Source of the DNA: Bifidobacteriaceae bacterium
GTDB taxonomy: Bacteria > Actinomycetota > Actinomycetes > Actinomycetales > WQXJ01
NCBI GenBank assembly: GCA_031258055.1
Contig: JAIRNM010000119.1
Location: 1-5,332 of the forward strand
Direction of reading: 5' to 3'
Length of the DNA: 5,332 bases
In this document: positions 1-5,327 of the stretch, piece by piece
Layout: every line of letters starts with the position of its first letter
How positions within the stretch are numbered: position 1 is the first letter of the stretch
Program-made: the position numbers and the translations under genes
The notes under the pieces: generated by a model
Told to the model about the DNA's origin: nothing
Database searches by the model: none
What the model saw: only the letters and a program-made list of their open reading frames with translations

Positions 1-946
1 CCAGCGGCTGGGCGTGGGCTAGATCACCCTTGGCGGCGGCCCAGAGGAGGCCGGACAGCGGCGTCTGCAACTGAGCCAAGACGACTTGTGTTTCCGGGTC
101 GCCGAAGCGGGCGTTGAACTCAACGACCTTCAGACCTTTGGAAGTCAAAGCTAGGCCGCAATAGAGGAGACCCTGGAACGGGACGCCGCGGCGAGCCATT
201 TCGGCCACGGCCGGGCGGGCCACCTTCGCTAACACCTGGCCAGTCAGATCCGGCGGCGCCCAGGGCAGCGGCGAATAGGCGCCCATGCCACCGGTGTTCA
301 GCCCCTGGTCGTCATCGAGGGCACGCTTGAAGTCCTGGGCGGGCGCCAACGGCAAAACCGTCTCGCCGTCTGTCACACAGAACAGCGACACTTCCGGCCC
401 GTCCAAGAATTCTTCGACCACCACTGGCGAGCCGACCTCGAAACAAGCTTGGGCGTGGTTCAGAGCCTCCTCACGCGATTCGGTCACAACGACGCCCTTG
501 CCGGCGGCCAGACCGTCGTTCTTAACCACATAGGGCGGCCCGAACTGGTCCAGGGATTCGGCGACTGCCGCTGGGGTCGTGGCCACCGCCGAACCGGCGG
601 TCGGCACGCCGGCCGCGGCCATTACTTCCTTCGCGAAGGCCTTAGAGCCTTCCAACTGGGCGGCGGCGGCACTGGGGCCGAAACAGGCGATCCGGGCCGC
701 CCGCAGCGAATCGGCCACGCCGTCCACCAGCGGTGCTTCCGGGCCGATCACTACCAGGTCCGCCTTGATTTGGTGGGCCGTTAGGGCTACGGCCGGACCG
801 GAGGTGAGGTCGGTCCGGCACAGTTCGGCCAGTTCGCCGATGCCGGGGTTACCCGGCGCCGCGTAAAGCTGGTGGCCGCCCTCCCGGTGCAGCGAGTGGA
901 CTATGGCGTGTTCGCGGGCGCCGGACCCGAGCACAAGGATTCTCAC
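1..946 (-). CDS. purD: Phosphoribosylamine--glycine ligase (GAR synthetase), partial, C-terminus off the left edge
   Basis: Read on the minus strand from a GTG at 946-944, the frame is open to the left edge: 315 codons. PurD joins glycine to phosphoribosylamine using ATP, the second step of de novo purine synthesis, in the cytoplasm. Seen: N-terminal MRILVLGSGAREHA (residues 1-14), APGNPGI (30-36), VIGPEAPLVDG (66-76), the ATP-grasp lid KNDGLAAGKGV (142-152), VEEFLDGPEVS (177-187), AQDFKR (203-208), NTGGMGAYSP (217-226) and the metal/ATP-binding stretch EFNARFGDPETQ (276-287). The family is usually about 420-430 residues, so roughly the last 100 (end of the ATP-grasp and C-terminal domain) are missing because of the window edge, not a mutation. 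The start is chosen because the family begins at this M-R/K-hydrophobic-G-S-G motif. No good Shine-Dalgarno precedes it. It is divergent from hppA. Confidence 0.96.
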   Translation of the reverse strand, partial: MRILVLGSGAREHAIVHSLHREGGHQLYAAPGNPGIGELAELCRTDLTSGPAVALTAHQIKADLVVIGPEAPLVDGVADSLRAARIACFGPSAAAAQLEGSKAFAKEVMAAAGVPTAGSAVATTPAAVAESLDQFGPPYVVKNDGLAAGKGVVVTESREEALNHAQACFEVGSPVVVEEFLDGPEVSLFCVTDGETVLPLAPAQDFKRALDDDQGLNTGGMGAYSPLPWAPPDLTGQVLAKVARPAVAEMARRGVPFQGLLYCGLALTSKGLKVVEFNARFGDPETQVVLAQLQTPLSGLLWAAAKGDLAHAQPL

Positions 947-954
947 AGCGGTTA

Positions 955-960
955 AGCCTA
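955..960 (-). promoter_or_regulatory. Candidate -10 hexamer for purD (leaderless or near-leaderless)
   Basis: On the minus strand TAGGCT fits the actinobacterial TAnnnT -10 pattern and ends eight bases before the purD GTG. Transcription starting six to seven bases downstream would give a leader of only one or two bases. This agrees with the absence of a clear ribosome binding site. I see no convincing -35. Such hexamers occur often by chance, so this is tentative. Confidence 0.3.
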
Positions 961-1012
961 CGAGATGTCGGCGCACCCAGACTGGCCGTTCCATTGACGC
1001 CGGTCGAGGGTC

Positions 1013-1018
1013 TAGGAT
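1013..1018 (+). promoter_or_regulatory. Candidate -10 hexamer for hppA
   Basis: TAGGAT matches the common actinobacterial TAnnnT -10 form and would start an mRNA near 1025, with a leader of about 78 bases. TTGACG lies upstream at 994-999, a good -35 hexamer, but the gap is only 13 bases, shorter than the usual 16-19. Either the -10 works without that -35 or the true promoter is elsewhere. Confidence 0.3.
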
Positions 1019-1087
1019 GGGACGAACGTCCACCCCAAAGCACGGCCTCACCCGGGCCATCAAGCCGGGTCAAAGTAGACCTGACCT

Positions 1088-1093
1088 GAGGAG
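1088..1093 (+). promoter_or_regulatory. Ribosome binding site of hppA
   Basis: GAGGAG lies nine bases before the ATG at 1103, a strong Shine-Dalgarno match at normal spacing. It fixes the hppA start, in contrast to purD and vapB, which have no such site. Confidence 0.85.
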
Positions 1094-1102
1094 TAACGCA
1101 AC

Positions 1103-3469
1103 ATGATTGCTGACACTGTAGCTGGCCTTTCAATTCTGGCGGCTAACGCAAGCGCCGGAGACACCGGCAATGAGATTGAATTTGGTTCTAGTTCGCTGGT
1201 CATCGCGGTGATTGTGGCCGTTGTGGCGGTCACAGCCCTGGCAGTGGCGGCGGCTTTACGCGCCAAGGTTTTGGCAGCCGATGAGGGCTCAGCCAAAATG
1301 CGCGAAATCGCTGGCGCTGTTCAACAAGGCGCCACAGCCTATCTGAAACGTCAGTTCAAGACGTTGGGCGGGTTCGTTGTCGTGGTGATGGTGCTGCTCG
1401 CACTGCTTCCGGGCACGGCCCAAGTTCGAACCGGCCGGGCCGTGTCGTTTATCGTTGGCGCTGGTTTCTCGGCGGCGATCGGCTACCTCGGCATGTGGTT
1501 GGCGACGCGGGCGAATCTTCGGGTGGCGGCCGCGGCCACCACCGGCGAGGGCGGCCGCGAGCGCGGAGCGACGATCGCTTTCAGGACTGGCGGCGTGGTT
1601 GGCATGTCAACGGTCGGATTGGGCCTGTTGGGTGCGTCGTCGGTGGTGATCATCTTCCGATCAGAGGCACCAGCGGTGCTGGAAGGCTTCGGTTTTGGGG
1701 CGGCCCTGCTCGCCATGTTCATGCGGGTCGGTGGCGGCATTTTCACCAAAGCGGCTGACGTCGGCGCCGACCTGGTTGGCAAAGTCGAACAGGGCATCCC
1801 CGAAGACGACCCCCGCAATGCCGCGACCATCGCTGACAACGTAGGTGACAACGTGGGCGACTGCGCCGGCATGGCGGCGGACCTGTTCGAGTCCTACGCT
1901 GTCACCTTGGTCGCCTCGCTCATCTTGGGCAAGGCCGCGTTTGGCGAACAGGGCCTGGTGTTCCCGTTGATCGTGCCCGCTATTGGGGCTGTCACCGCCG
2001 GCATCGGCATCTTCATCACCAGGGTGCGGCGGGGCGAGCCGGGCCTGACGGCGATCTATCGCGGCTTCTACCTCTCGGCGCTGATCGCGGCCATCCTGAC
2101 AGCGGTGGCGGCGTTGGTTTACCTGCCGGACAGCTACAGCGCGTTCGATAATGACGCGCTCGCGTCGCTAGGTGACGCGGACCCGCGCTTCGCAGTGATC
2201 GGCGCCGTTGTGATTGGGATTGTGCTGGCCGGGCTGATTTTGTGGATCACCGGCTATTTCACCGGCACCGAGACTCGGCCCACCCGGCATGTGGCTAAGA
2301 CTTCGACGACCGGCCCAGCCACGGTGGTGCTGTCCGGCATTGGCGTTGGCTTCGAGTCCGCCGTCTACACCGCTGGCACCATCGCGGCGGCGCTGTGCGG
2401 ACTGTTCTTGCTCTCCGGCGGCAATATGACCATCGCCTTGTTCTTGGTGGCTTTGGCCGGTTGCGGTTTGCTCACGACAGTCGGCGTGATCGTGGCGATG
2501 GACACCTTCGGGCCGGTCTCCGACAACGCCCAGGGAATAGCCGAGATGTCAGGTGAGGTTAGCGGTGAGGCGGCGCAGGCCCTCACTGACCTTGACGCGG
2601 TTGGCAACACCACCAAGGCCATCACCAAGGGGATCGCAATCGCCACCGCTGTCCTGGCCGCCACCGCCTTGTTCGGTTCTTACAACGATGCCGTCCAGAG
2701 CGCTCTTGACGATCTGGGGAGCCTGCTCAGCGATGAGGGTCTGCGCGCCGCGATGCTGGATTACCAGATCATTCAGCCGCTCACCCTGGTCGGCGTGATT
2801 CTGGGCGCCGCCACCGTCTTCTTGTTCTCCGGTTTAGCGGTCGATGCCGTCACCCGGGCCGCCAGCGCCATCGTCTTGGTGGTCCGCCGCCAGTTCCGCA
2901 ACGAACCACGCATCATGACGGGCGAGGTCAAGCCTGATTATTCGGAAGTTGTCGATATCTGCACGCGCGATTCCCTGCGCGAATTGGTCGCTCCCGGCTT
3001 GTTGGCCGCGTTCGCCCCGGTCGCTGTCGGAATGGGGTTGGGTGTTGGCCCGCTGGCCGGTTTCCTGGGCGGTGCCATCACCACCGGGCTGCTGATGGCA
3101 GTGTTCCTGGCCAACTCGGGCGGCGCTTGGGACAACGCCAAGAAGCTAGTCGAAGATGGGCTTTACGGCGGTAAGAACTCCGACGCCCACGCGGCGGCGG
3201 TGATCGGGGACACCGTTGGTGATCCCTTCAAGGACACGGCCGGACCGGCTATCAACCCCCTGATCAAGGTCATGAACCTGGTAAGTGTGCTGATCGCGCC
3301 GCTGGTGGTAACCATGTCGCTGGACCAGGACGCGAACCAGGTGGTGCGGGTTTCGGTGGCGGTCGCCGCTGGGTTGATCGCCATCGCCCCAGTGGTTTGG
3401 TCACGCCTGCGCGCGGCCCGGCTGGACCGCCTGAGCGCCCGCGATGACCTGGAAAAGGCCCTCGCCTAA
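1103..3469 (+). CDS. hppA: Membrane-bound H+-translocating pyrophosphatase, K+-independent type
   Basis: 788 residues, complete, with a strong ribosome binding site. The enzyme hydrolyses pyrophosphate to phosphate in the cytoplasm and pumps protons out across the membrane. Seen: alternating hydrophobic segments over the whole length, as expected for the family's 16-helix fold; the signature DVGADLVGK (219-227) followed by EQGIPEDDPRN (229-239) and DNVGDNVGDCAG (245-256); SDNAQG (473-478); DNAKK (677-681); and the second acidic motif GDTVGDPFKDT (702-712). These Asp/Lys clusters bind Mg-pyrophosphate. In GNTTKAITKG (501-510), Lys505 and Thr508 occupy the positions that are Ala and Gly in K+-dependent members, so K+-independent proton pumping is inferred. 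No frameshift or missing key residue was seen. Its last codons and stop lie inside a hairpin. Family identity is certain; ion specificity is inferred from motif. Confidence 0.98.
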   Translation: MIADTVAGLSILAANASAGDTGNEIEFGSSSLVIAVIVAVVAVTALAVAAALRAKVLAADEGSAKMREIAGAVQQGATAYLKRQFKTLGGFVVVVMVLLALLPGTAQVRTGRAVSFIVGAGFSAAIGYLGMWLATRANLRVAAAATTGEGGRERGATIAFRTGGVVGMSTVGLGLLGASSVVIIFRSEAPAVLEGFGFGAALLAMFMRVGGGIFTKAADVGADLVGKVEQGIPEDDPRNAATIADNVGDNVGDCAGMAADLFESYAVTLVASLILGKAAFGEQGLVFPLIVPAIGAVTAGIGIFITRVRRGEPGLTAIYRGFYLSALIAAILTAVAALVYLPDSYSAFDNDALASLGDADPRFAVIGAVVIGIVLAGLILWITGYFTGTETRPTRHVAKTSTTGPATVVLSGIGVGFESAVYTAGTIAAALCGLFLLSGGNMTIALFLVALAGCGLLTTVGVIVAMDTFGPVSDNAQGIAEMSGEVSGEAAQALTDLDAVGNTTKAITKGIAIATAVLAATALFGSYNDAVQSALDDLGSLLSDEGLRAAMLDYQIIQPLTLVGVILGAATVFLFSGLAVDAVTRAASAIVLVVRRQFRNEPRIMTGEVKPDYSEVVDICTRDSLRELVAPGLLAAFAPVAVGMGLGVGPLAGFLGGAITTGLLMAVFLANSGGAWDNAKKLVEDGLYGGKNSDAHAAAVIGDTVGDPFKDTAGPAINPLIKVMNLVSVLIAPLVVTMSLDQDANQVVRVSVAVAAGLIAIAPVVWSRLRAARLDRLSARDDLEKALA

Positions 3470-3484
3470 CGGGAGCGGCGAGGG
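3459..3484 (+). terminator. Hairpin over the hppA stop codon, possible terminator
   Basis: CCCTCGCC (3459-3466) and GGCGAGGG (3477-3484) form a perfect 8-bp GC-rich stem with a ten-base loop that contains the TAA stop (3467-3469). What follows (ATTCGTCGC) is not a real T-run, so intrinsic termination is uncertain. The stem may instead protect the mRNA 3' end or belong to the repeat copy that begins at 3470. Confidence 0.4.
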
Positions 3485-3550
3485 ATTCGTCGCTATTGAG
3501 TTCCGCACAGTAGCGTCCAAGGGCCGGGTTGGTTCGAGCCGACAGTGTTC

Positions 3551-3581
3551 GTCAAGTGTCTGCTGTGAGCAGACCACTGAC
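3551..3581 (+). terminator. Imperfect 13-bp hairpin, possible hppA terminator or processing site
   Basis: The inner stem GTCTGCT (3558-3564) / AGCAGAC (3568-3574) is perfect with a three-base loop. It extends outward through two pairs (3556-3557 with 3576-3577) and four more (GTCA 3551-3554 with TGAC 3578-3581), with single-base bulges at 3555 and 3575. No T-tract follows, so a Rho-independent terminator is only one possibility. Confidence 0.35.
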
Positions 3582-3623
3582 ATTGCCCAAATCGTTAGCT
3601 TGTGAAGGGTTCAACGAGATGAC

Positions 3624-3669
3624 GCGACTTCGCGGGGATGACGGGTCGGGTGCGGTGCGAAGCGCACTC
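3624..3669 (-). repeat. Degenerate REP-like repeat pair upstream of the lipoprotein gene
   Basis: GCGACTTCGCG followed by a short gap and ATGACG (3624-3643) matches the reverse complement of the core and end of the clear palindrome at 4503-4540. The next 17 bases at 3653-3669 match the reverse complement of 4462-4478 at 15 of 17 positions. The pair is therefore the same two units as downstream, in inverted order and orientation. The outer palindromic arms are mostly lost, so this copy looks old or decayed. Confidence 0.5.
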
Positions 3670-3724
3670 ACTCGTCAAGGTTTACGGCACCTAGCCGTCC
3701 GAGTCGTAACAGTGTTTTCAGCGC

Positions 3725-3732
3725 AGGAAGGA
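3725..3732 (+). promoter_or_regulatory. Ribosome binding site of the lipoprotein gene
   Basis: AGGAAGGA sits eight bases before the ATG at 3741, a good purine-rich Shine-Dalgarno. It supports this ATG and hence the N-terminal signal peptide reading. Confidence 0.75.
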
Positions 3733-3740
3733 ACGGGATA

Positions 3741-4424
3741 ATGAGTAAGAGTTTTGGGCACGGAATCGCCGTTGCGGCGGTCATCGTCGGCGCTTATCTG
3801 GCCACTGCCGGGTGCAGCGCCTACTCACAAGAAGGCGGTGAATCCCCGGCGGATGAGAGGACCGCGAAGGCCTCAAGCCAGACCGCGAGGACCCCGGACG
3901 CCGAGACTGAAGCGCCTCCGTCGTCGGCCGGGCCGACCCTCGAAGGCGTTGAGTTCGAGTGGCGCGATTACGAGGTCGGTTTCAAGTTGGTGTCCGACGA
4001 TCCGCAACAAGCCGGAGGAGAGGACGACGAGTGGGTTGGCAAGCCGGTCAAGATTCTGTTCACTTACCTGGGGGGACCGGGCGGAGCCGACGGGTTTGAC
4101 CTGCCGAACCTCCGCCAGGACTTATCGGCAAGCCCAATTACGCTTGAGCAAGCTGACGGCACCGTTTACGAGCCGACCCCGGCTTTAGGCGACCTCCTCT
4201 ACTGCCCTGACGGCGGCGAGCTGTGCCTTCACGTGGTCGCAATCGACGAGACCGCGAACCTCTCATTGCTCAGTCCGATCCAACCGGAATTCTCAATCTG
4301 GTTCGACATTCCTACCGACGCGCAGATTGAAGATTTCCAGCTCAAGACCGGTTCGGGCGAGTCGGTCCCGTTAGTGCCATATGTGTCGGACGCCTATTTA
4401 GCCGAGCACTCCGACTCGGAGTGA
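3741..4424 (+). CDS. Secreted lipoprotein of unknown function
   Basis: 227 residues. I do not recognise the family. Residues 1-24 form a lipoprotein-like signal: a short polar start (MSKSFGH), a hydrophobic core (about 9-21), then ATAGC with Cys25 as the likely lipidated residue. The -3 position is Thr rather than the usual Leu, so the lipobox is weak but plausible. Residues about 29-66 are a linker rich in Glu, Ser, Thr, Ala and Pro, typical of cell-surface lipoproteins. The rest (about 67-227) reads as a beta-rich globular domain, acidic overall, with GGEDDEW at 92-98 and two close cysteines, Cys155 and Cys162, around PDGGEL that could form a disulfide outside the cell. No enzyme motif is visible; a ligand- or surface-binding role is a guess. 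Four of 20 leucines use TTA, against two TTA codons noticed in the much longer hppA. The gene is flanked by REP-like repeats on both sides and converges on vapBC. Confidence 0.85.
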   Translation: MSKSFGHGIAVAAVIVGAYLATAGCSAYSQEGGESPADERTAKASSQTARTPDAETEAPPSSAGPTLEGVEFEWRDYEVGFKLVSDDPQQAGGEDDEWVGKPVKILFTYLGGPGGADGFDLPNLRQDLSASPITLEQADGTVYEPTPALGDLLYCPDGGELCLHVVAIDETANLSLLSPIQPEFSIWFDIPTDAQIEDFQLKTGSGESVPLVPYVSDAYLAEHSDSE

Positions 4425-4441
4425 ACGCTGGGCCCGGCGAG

Positions 4442-4454
4442 CGGGAGCGGCGAG
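4442..4454 (+). repeat. 13-base direct repeat, second copy
   Basis: CGGGAGCGGCGAG is identical to 3470-3482. The first copy directly follows the hppA stop; this one lies 17 bases after the lipoprotein stop and runs straight into the palindrome at 4455. It may be the leading part of the repeat unit rather than a separate element. Confidence 0.6.
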
Positions 4455-4486
4455 ATCCCGCGACTGCGCTTCGCTCCGCGCGGGAT
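4455..4486 (+). repeat. REP-like palindrome 1
   Basis: ATCCCGCG (4455-4462) and CGCGGGAT (4479-4486) form a perfect 8-bp stem. The 16-base loop contains a smaller GCG-CTT-CGC hairpin. The wording, with GCGCTTCGCTCCGCG inside a GATCC/GGAT-type stem, resembles intergenic REP-like repeats seen many times per genome in various bacteria; that comparison is from memory. It could also serve as the 3' end structure for the lipoprotein mRNA. Confidence 0.65.
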
Positions 4487-4502
4487 GGCGGGAAACTCTC
4501 AA

Positions 4503-4540
4503 CGTCATTCTGCGCGAAGTCGCAGACTCTCGGGATGACG
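4503..4540. repeat. REP-like palindrome 2, possible two-way terminator between convergent genes
   Basis: Outer arms CGTCAT (4503-4508) and ATGACG (4535-4540) enclose a stem TCTGCG (4509-4514) / CGCAGA (4521-4526) with loop CGAAGT. The 3' side carries an eight-base bulge (4527-4534), the asymmetry common in REP-type units. It lies between the ends of the convergent lipoprotein gene and vapC, where a hairpin could stop or stabilise transcripts from either side. No T-run is present on the plus side. Confidence 0.65.
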
Positions 4541-4568
4541 TGTGCCGCGGTCGAAGGAACCGTCATCG

Positions 4569-4976
4569 TCATTCGGCGTGCCAGTCTTCGGTGAGGAGAC
4601 CGGGCACTCGGTCAAACTCACCGGTGTTGTGTGTAATCAAGGTCAGGCCCAGGCTACGGGCATGGCCAGCTAGCAGCGAGTCAAAAGGTCCGATGGGTGT
4701 GCCCAGGCGCTTGAGGTCGGCGCGGATTCGGCCCGAGTGTTCGGCTGCCGCCTGGTCGAGGGGCAGCACCCGCAAGCGCGAGAGCACCGCATTGACCTCG
4801 GAGCGGTTCCGGGTCGGGTCGCTGGACAGAGCCACCCCATATTCGAGTTCCATCACGGTGACCGACGACACGCCGATAGCCTCCTCGGCGGCTGCGAACT
4901 TAGTTGGGTCGAGGACTTCTGGGCGGCGGAGCAGGTCGACCACCACATTGGTGTCTGCCAGATAGCGGATTGTCAC
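4569..4976 (-). CDS. vapC: VapC-family toxin, PIN-domain ribonuclease
   Basis: 135 residues, normal for the family. PIN-domain VapC toxins are Mg-dependent endoribonucleases that cut tRNA or rRNA when released from VapB. The acidic catalytic set is visible: Asp8 in LADTNVVVDLL (6-16), Glu43 in VMELEYG (41-47), Asp99 in GPFDSLLAGHA (96-106), and the C-terminal THNTGEFDRVPGL (115-127) with Asn117 and Glu120, the usual HNT-x-EF-x-R-VPGL end of this subgroup. The start is GTG at 4976-4974, overlapping the vapB stop by four bases (GTGA). GAGGAG inside vapB (4988-4993) lies 11 bases upstream, so translation is probably coupled to vapB. No catalytic residue is missing, so the toxin looks active. The target RNA cannot be read from the sequence. 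Confidence 0.95.
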   Translation of the reverse strand: MTIRYLADTNVVVDLLRRPEVLDPTKFAAAEEAIGVSSVTVMELEYGVALSSDPTRNRSEVNAVLSRLRVLPLDQAAAEHSGRIRADLKRLGTPIGPFDSLLAGHARSLGLTLITHNTGEFDRVPGLLTEDWHAE

Positions 4977-5206
4977 AGGGCGGTACGCTCCTCGGCGGTG
5001 CCCTGGTCGCGCTGGGCCAAGAAGTCATCGGTCGCCCGTCCGGCGCGAGAAAACCATTCTTCCCAGCCGCTCCCCACCGGGGTCAACACCCTGGAGGGAC
5101 CCTCTACGTGGATAGTTACGGCCCGGACTCCGGGCGGAAAGGCCACTGCTTTGGGCAGGCGGACGGCCTGGGAGCGGTTGTTGGAGAACAAAGGCGTGGT
5201 AGTCAC
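4973..5206 (-). CDS. vapB: VapB-family antitoxin with AbrB/MazE-like DNA-binding domain
   Basis: 77 residues. N-terminal PLFSNNRSQAVRLPK (5-19) is the signature of VapB antitoxins with a swapped-hairpin AbrB/MazE fold, which bind the operon's own promoter. The C-terminal part (about 48-73, WEEWFSRAGRATDDFLAQRD and beyond) is polar and probably helical, as in the VapC-neutralising tails of this family. The start is GTG at 5206-5204; it fits the family start, but only a weak AGG lies next to it. A promoter placed directly upstream predicts a leaderless mRNA. The stop overlaps the vapC start by four bases. Autoregulation with VapC as co-repressor is inferred from the family. Confidence 0.93.
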   Translation of the reverse strand: MTTTPLFSNNRSQAVRLPKAVAFPPGVRAVTIHVEGPSRVLTPVGSGWEEWFSRAGRATDDFLAQRDQGTAEERTAL

Positions 5207-5212
5207 CTAAAC

Positions 5213-5241
5213 ACTGTATATGCCACCGGGATATGCCGCAA
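5213..5241 (-). promoter_or_regulatory. vapBC promoter, predicted leaderless
   Basis: Reading the minus strand, TTGCGG (5241-5236) and TACAGT (5218-5213) are separated by exactly 17 bases, a sigma-70-like pair with a good TTG and TAnnnT. Transcription would start at about 5208-5206, on or next to the GTG of vapB, so the mRNA would lack a leader. This agrees with the missing Shine-Dalgarno. Confidence 0.55.
5218..5237. promoter_or_regulatory. Direct repeat in the vapBC promoter, possible VapB operator
   Basis: ATATGCC occurs at 5218-5224 and again at 5231-5237, 13 bases apart start to start. The copies touch the -10 and -35 hexamers and fill the spacer, so a protein bound here would block the promoter. 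VapBC operators are more often inverted repeats, so the assignment is tentative. Confidence 0.35.
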
Positions 5242-5263
5242 GCGCCGAAGCCCGGCCAGCGGT

Positions 5264-5327
5264 GAGCCACGGGGACGTACTTGGTGGCTCACTCTTATGT
5301 GAGCCACCAAGTACGTCCCCGTGGCTC
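5264..5327. repeat. Perfect 29-bp inverted repeat with six-base loop
   Basis: The arms 5264-5292 and 5299-5327 are exact reverse complements around TCTTAT. Each arm is itself an inverted repeat: GAGCCAC at 5264-5270 and 5301-5307, GTGGCTC at 5284-5290 and 5321-5327, with 13-base centres (5271-5283 and 5308-5320) that are complementary to each other. It can therefore fold as one long hairpin or as two short ones. No T-tract follows, which argues against a simple terminator. Perfect arms suggest recent origin or active maintenance. A terminal or REP-type structure of a mobile element beyond the window edge is possible. Confidence 0.9.

Larger units (their letters stand above)
947..1102. other. 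Divergent intergenic region between purD and hppA
   Basis: These 156 bases separate two genes that start in opposite directions, so promoters for both should lie here. Candidate elements are listed separately (purD -10 at 955-960, hppA -10 at 1013-1018). No riboswitch-like fold or strong operator palindrome was recognised. Short open frames across it are out-of-frame shadows without family features. Confidence 0.6.
3470..3740. other. Spacer between hppA and the lipoprotein gene: hairpins and repeat fragments
   Basis: 271 bases with no credible gene. It holds, in order: the right arm of the hppA stop hairpin, a 13-base sequence repeated after the lipoprotein gene (3470-3482), an imperfect hairpin (3551-3581), two degenerate REP-like cores (3624-3643 and 3653-3669) and the lipoprotein ribosome binding site. 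A TTG-started frame through most of the spacer has no protein-like composition and is taken as chance. I could not pick a convincing lipoprotein promoter, although it should lie here if the gene is not read through from hppA. Confidence 0.6.

Noticed and set aside
285..866. Plus-strand open frames opposite purD
   Set aside because: They lie antisense to a strongly matched PurD reading and have the Arg/Pro/Ala-rich composition typical of shadow frames in high-GC DNA.
994..1018. TTGACG and TAGGAT as a standard promoter pair for hppA
   Set aside because: The 13-base gap is too short for a normal sigma-70-type promoter, so only the -10 is listed, at low confidence.
849..1296. Minus-strand open frames across the purD-hppA intergenic region and hppA start
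   Set aside because: They overlap the hppA ribosome binding site and coding start, and show no recognisable domain.
3529..3741. TTG-started 70-codon open frame overlapping the lipoprotein start (TAATG junction)
   Set aside because: No ribosome binding site or family-like sequence was seen, and it runs through repeat fragments and a hairpin. The neat overlap with the next ATG is the only support.
4540..5302. Plus-strand open frames across vapBC
   Set aside because: The minus-strand frames carry the full VapB and VapC motifs; the plus frames are low-information shadows.
5264..5327. Reading the terminal palindrome as a CRISPR unit or tRNA-like element
   Set aside because: There is one inverted pair with no regularly spaced direct repeats, and no cloverleaf or anticodon arm.
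5264..5327. Reading the terminal palindrome as an ordinary Rho-independent terminator
   Set aside because: The stem is unusually long and neither side shows a T-run (the right side continues GTGGC). A terminator role is not excluded, only unsupported.
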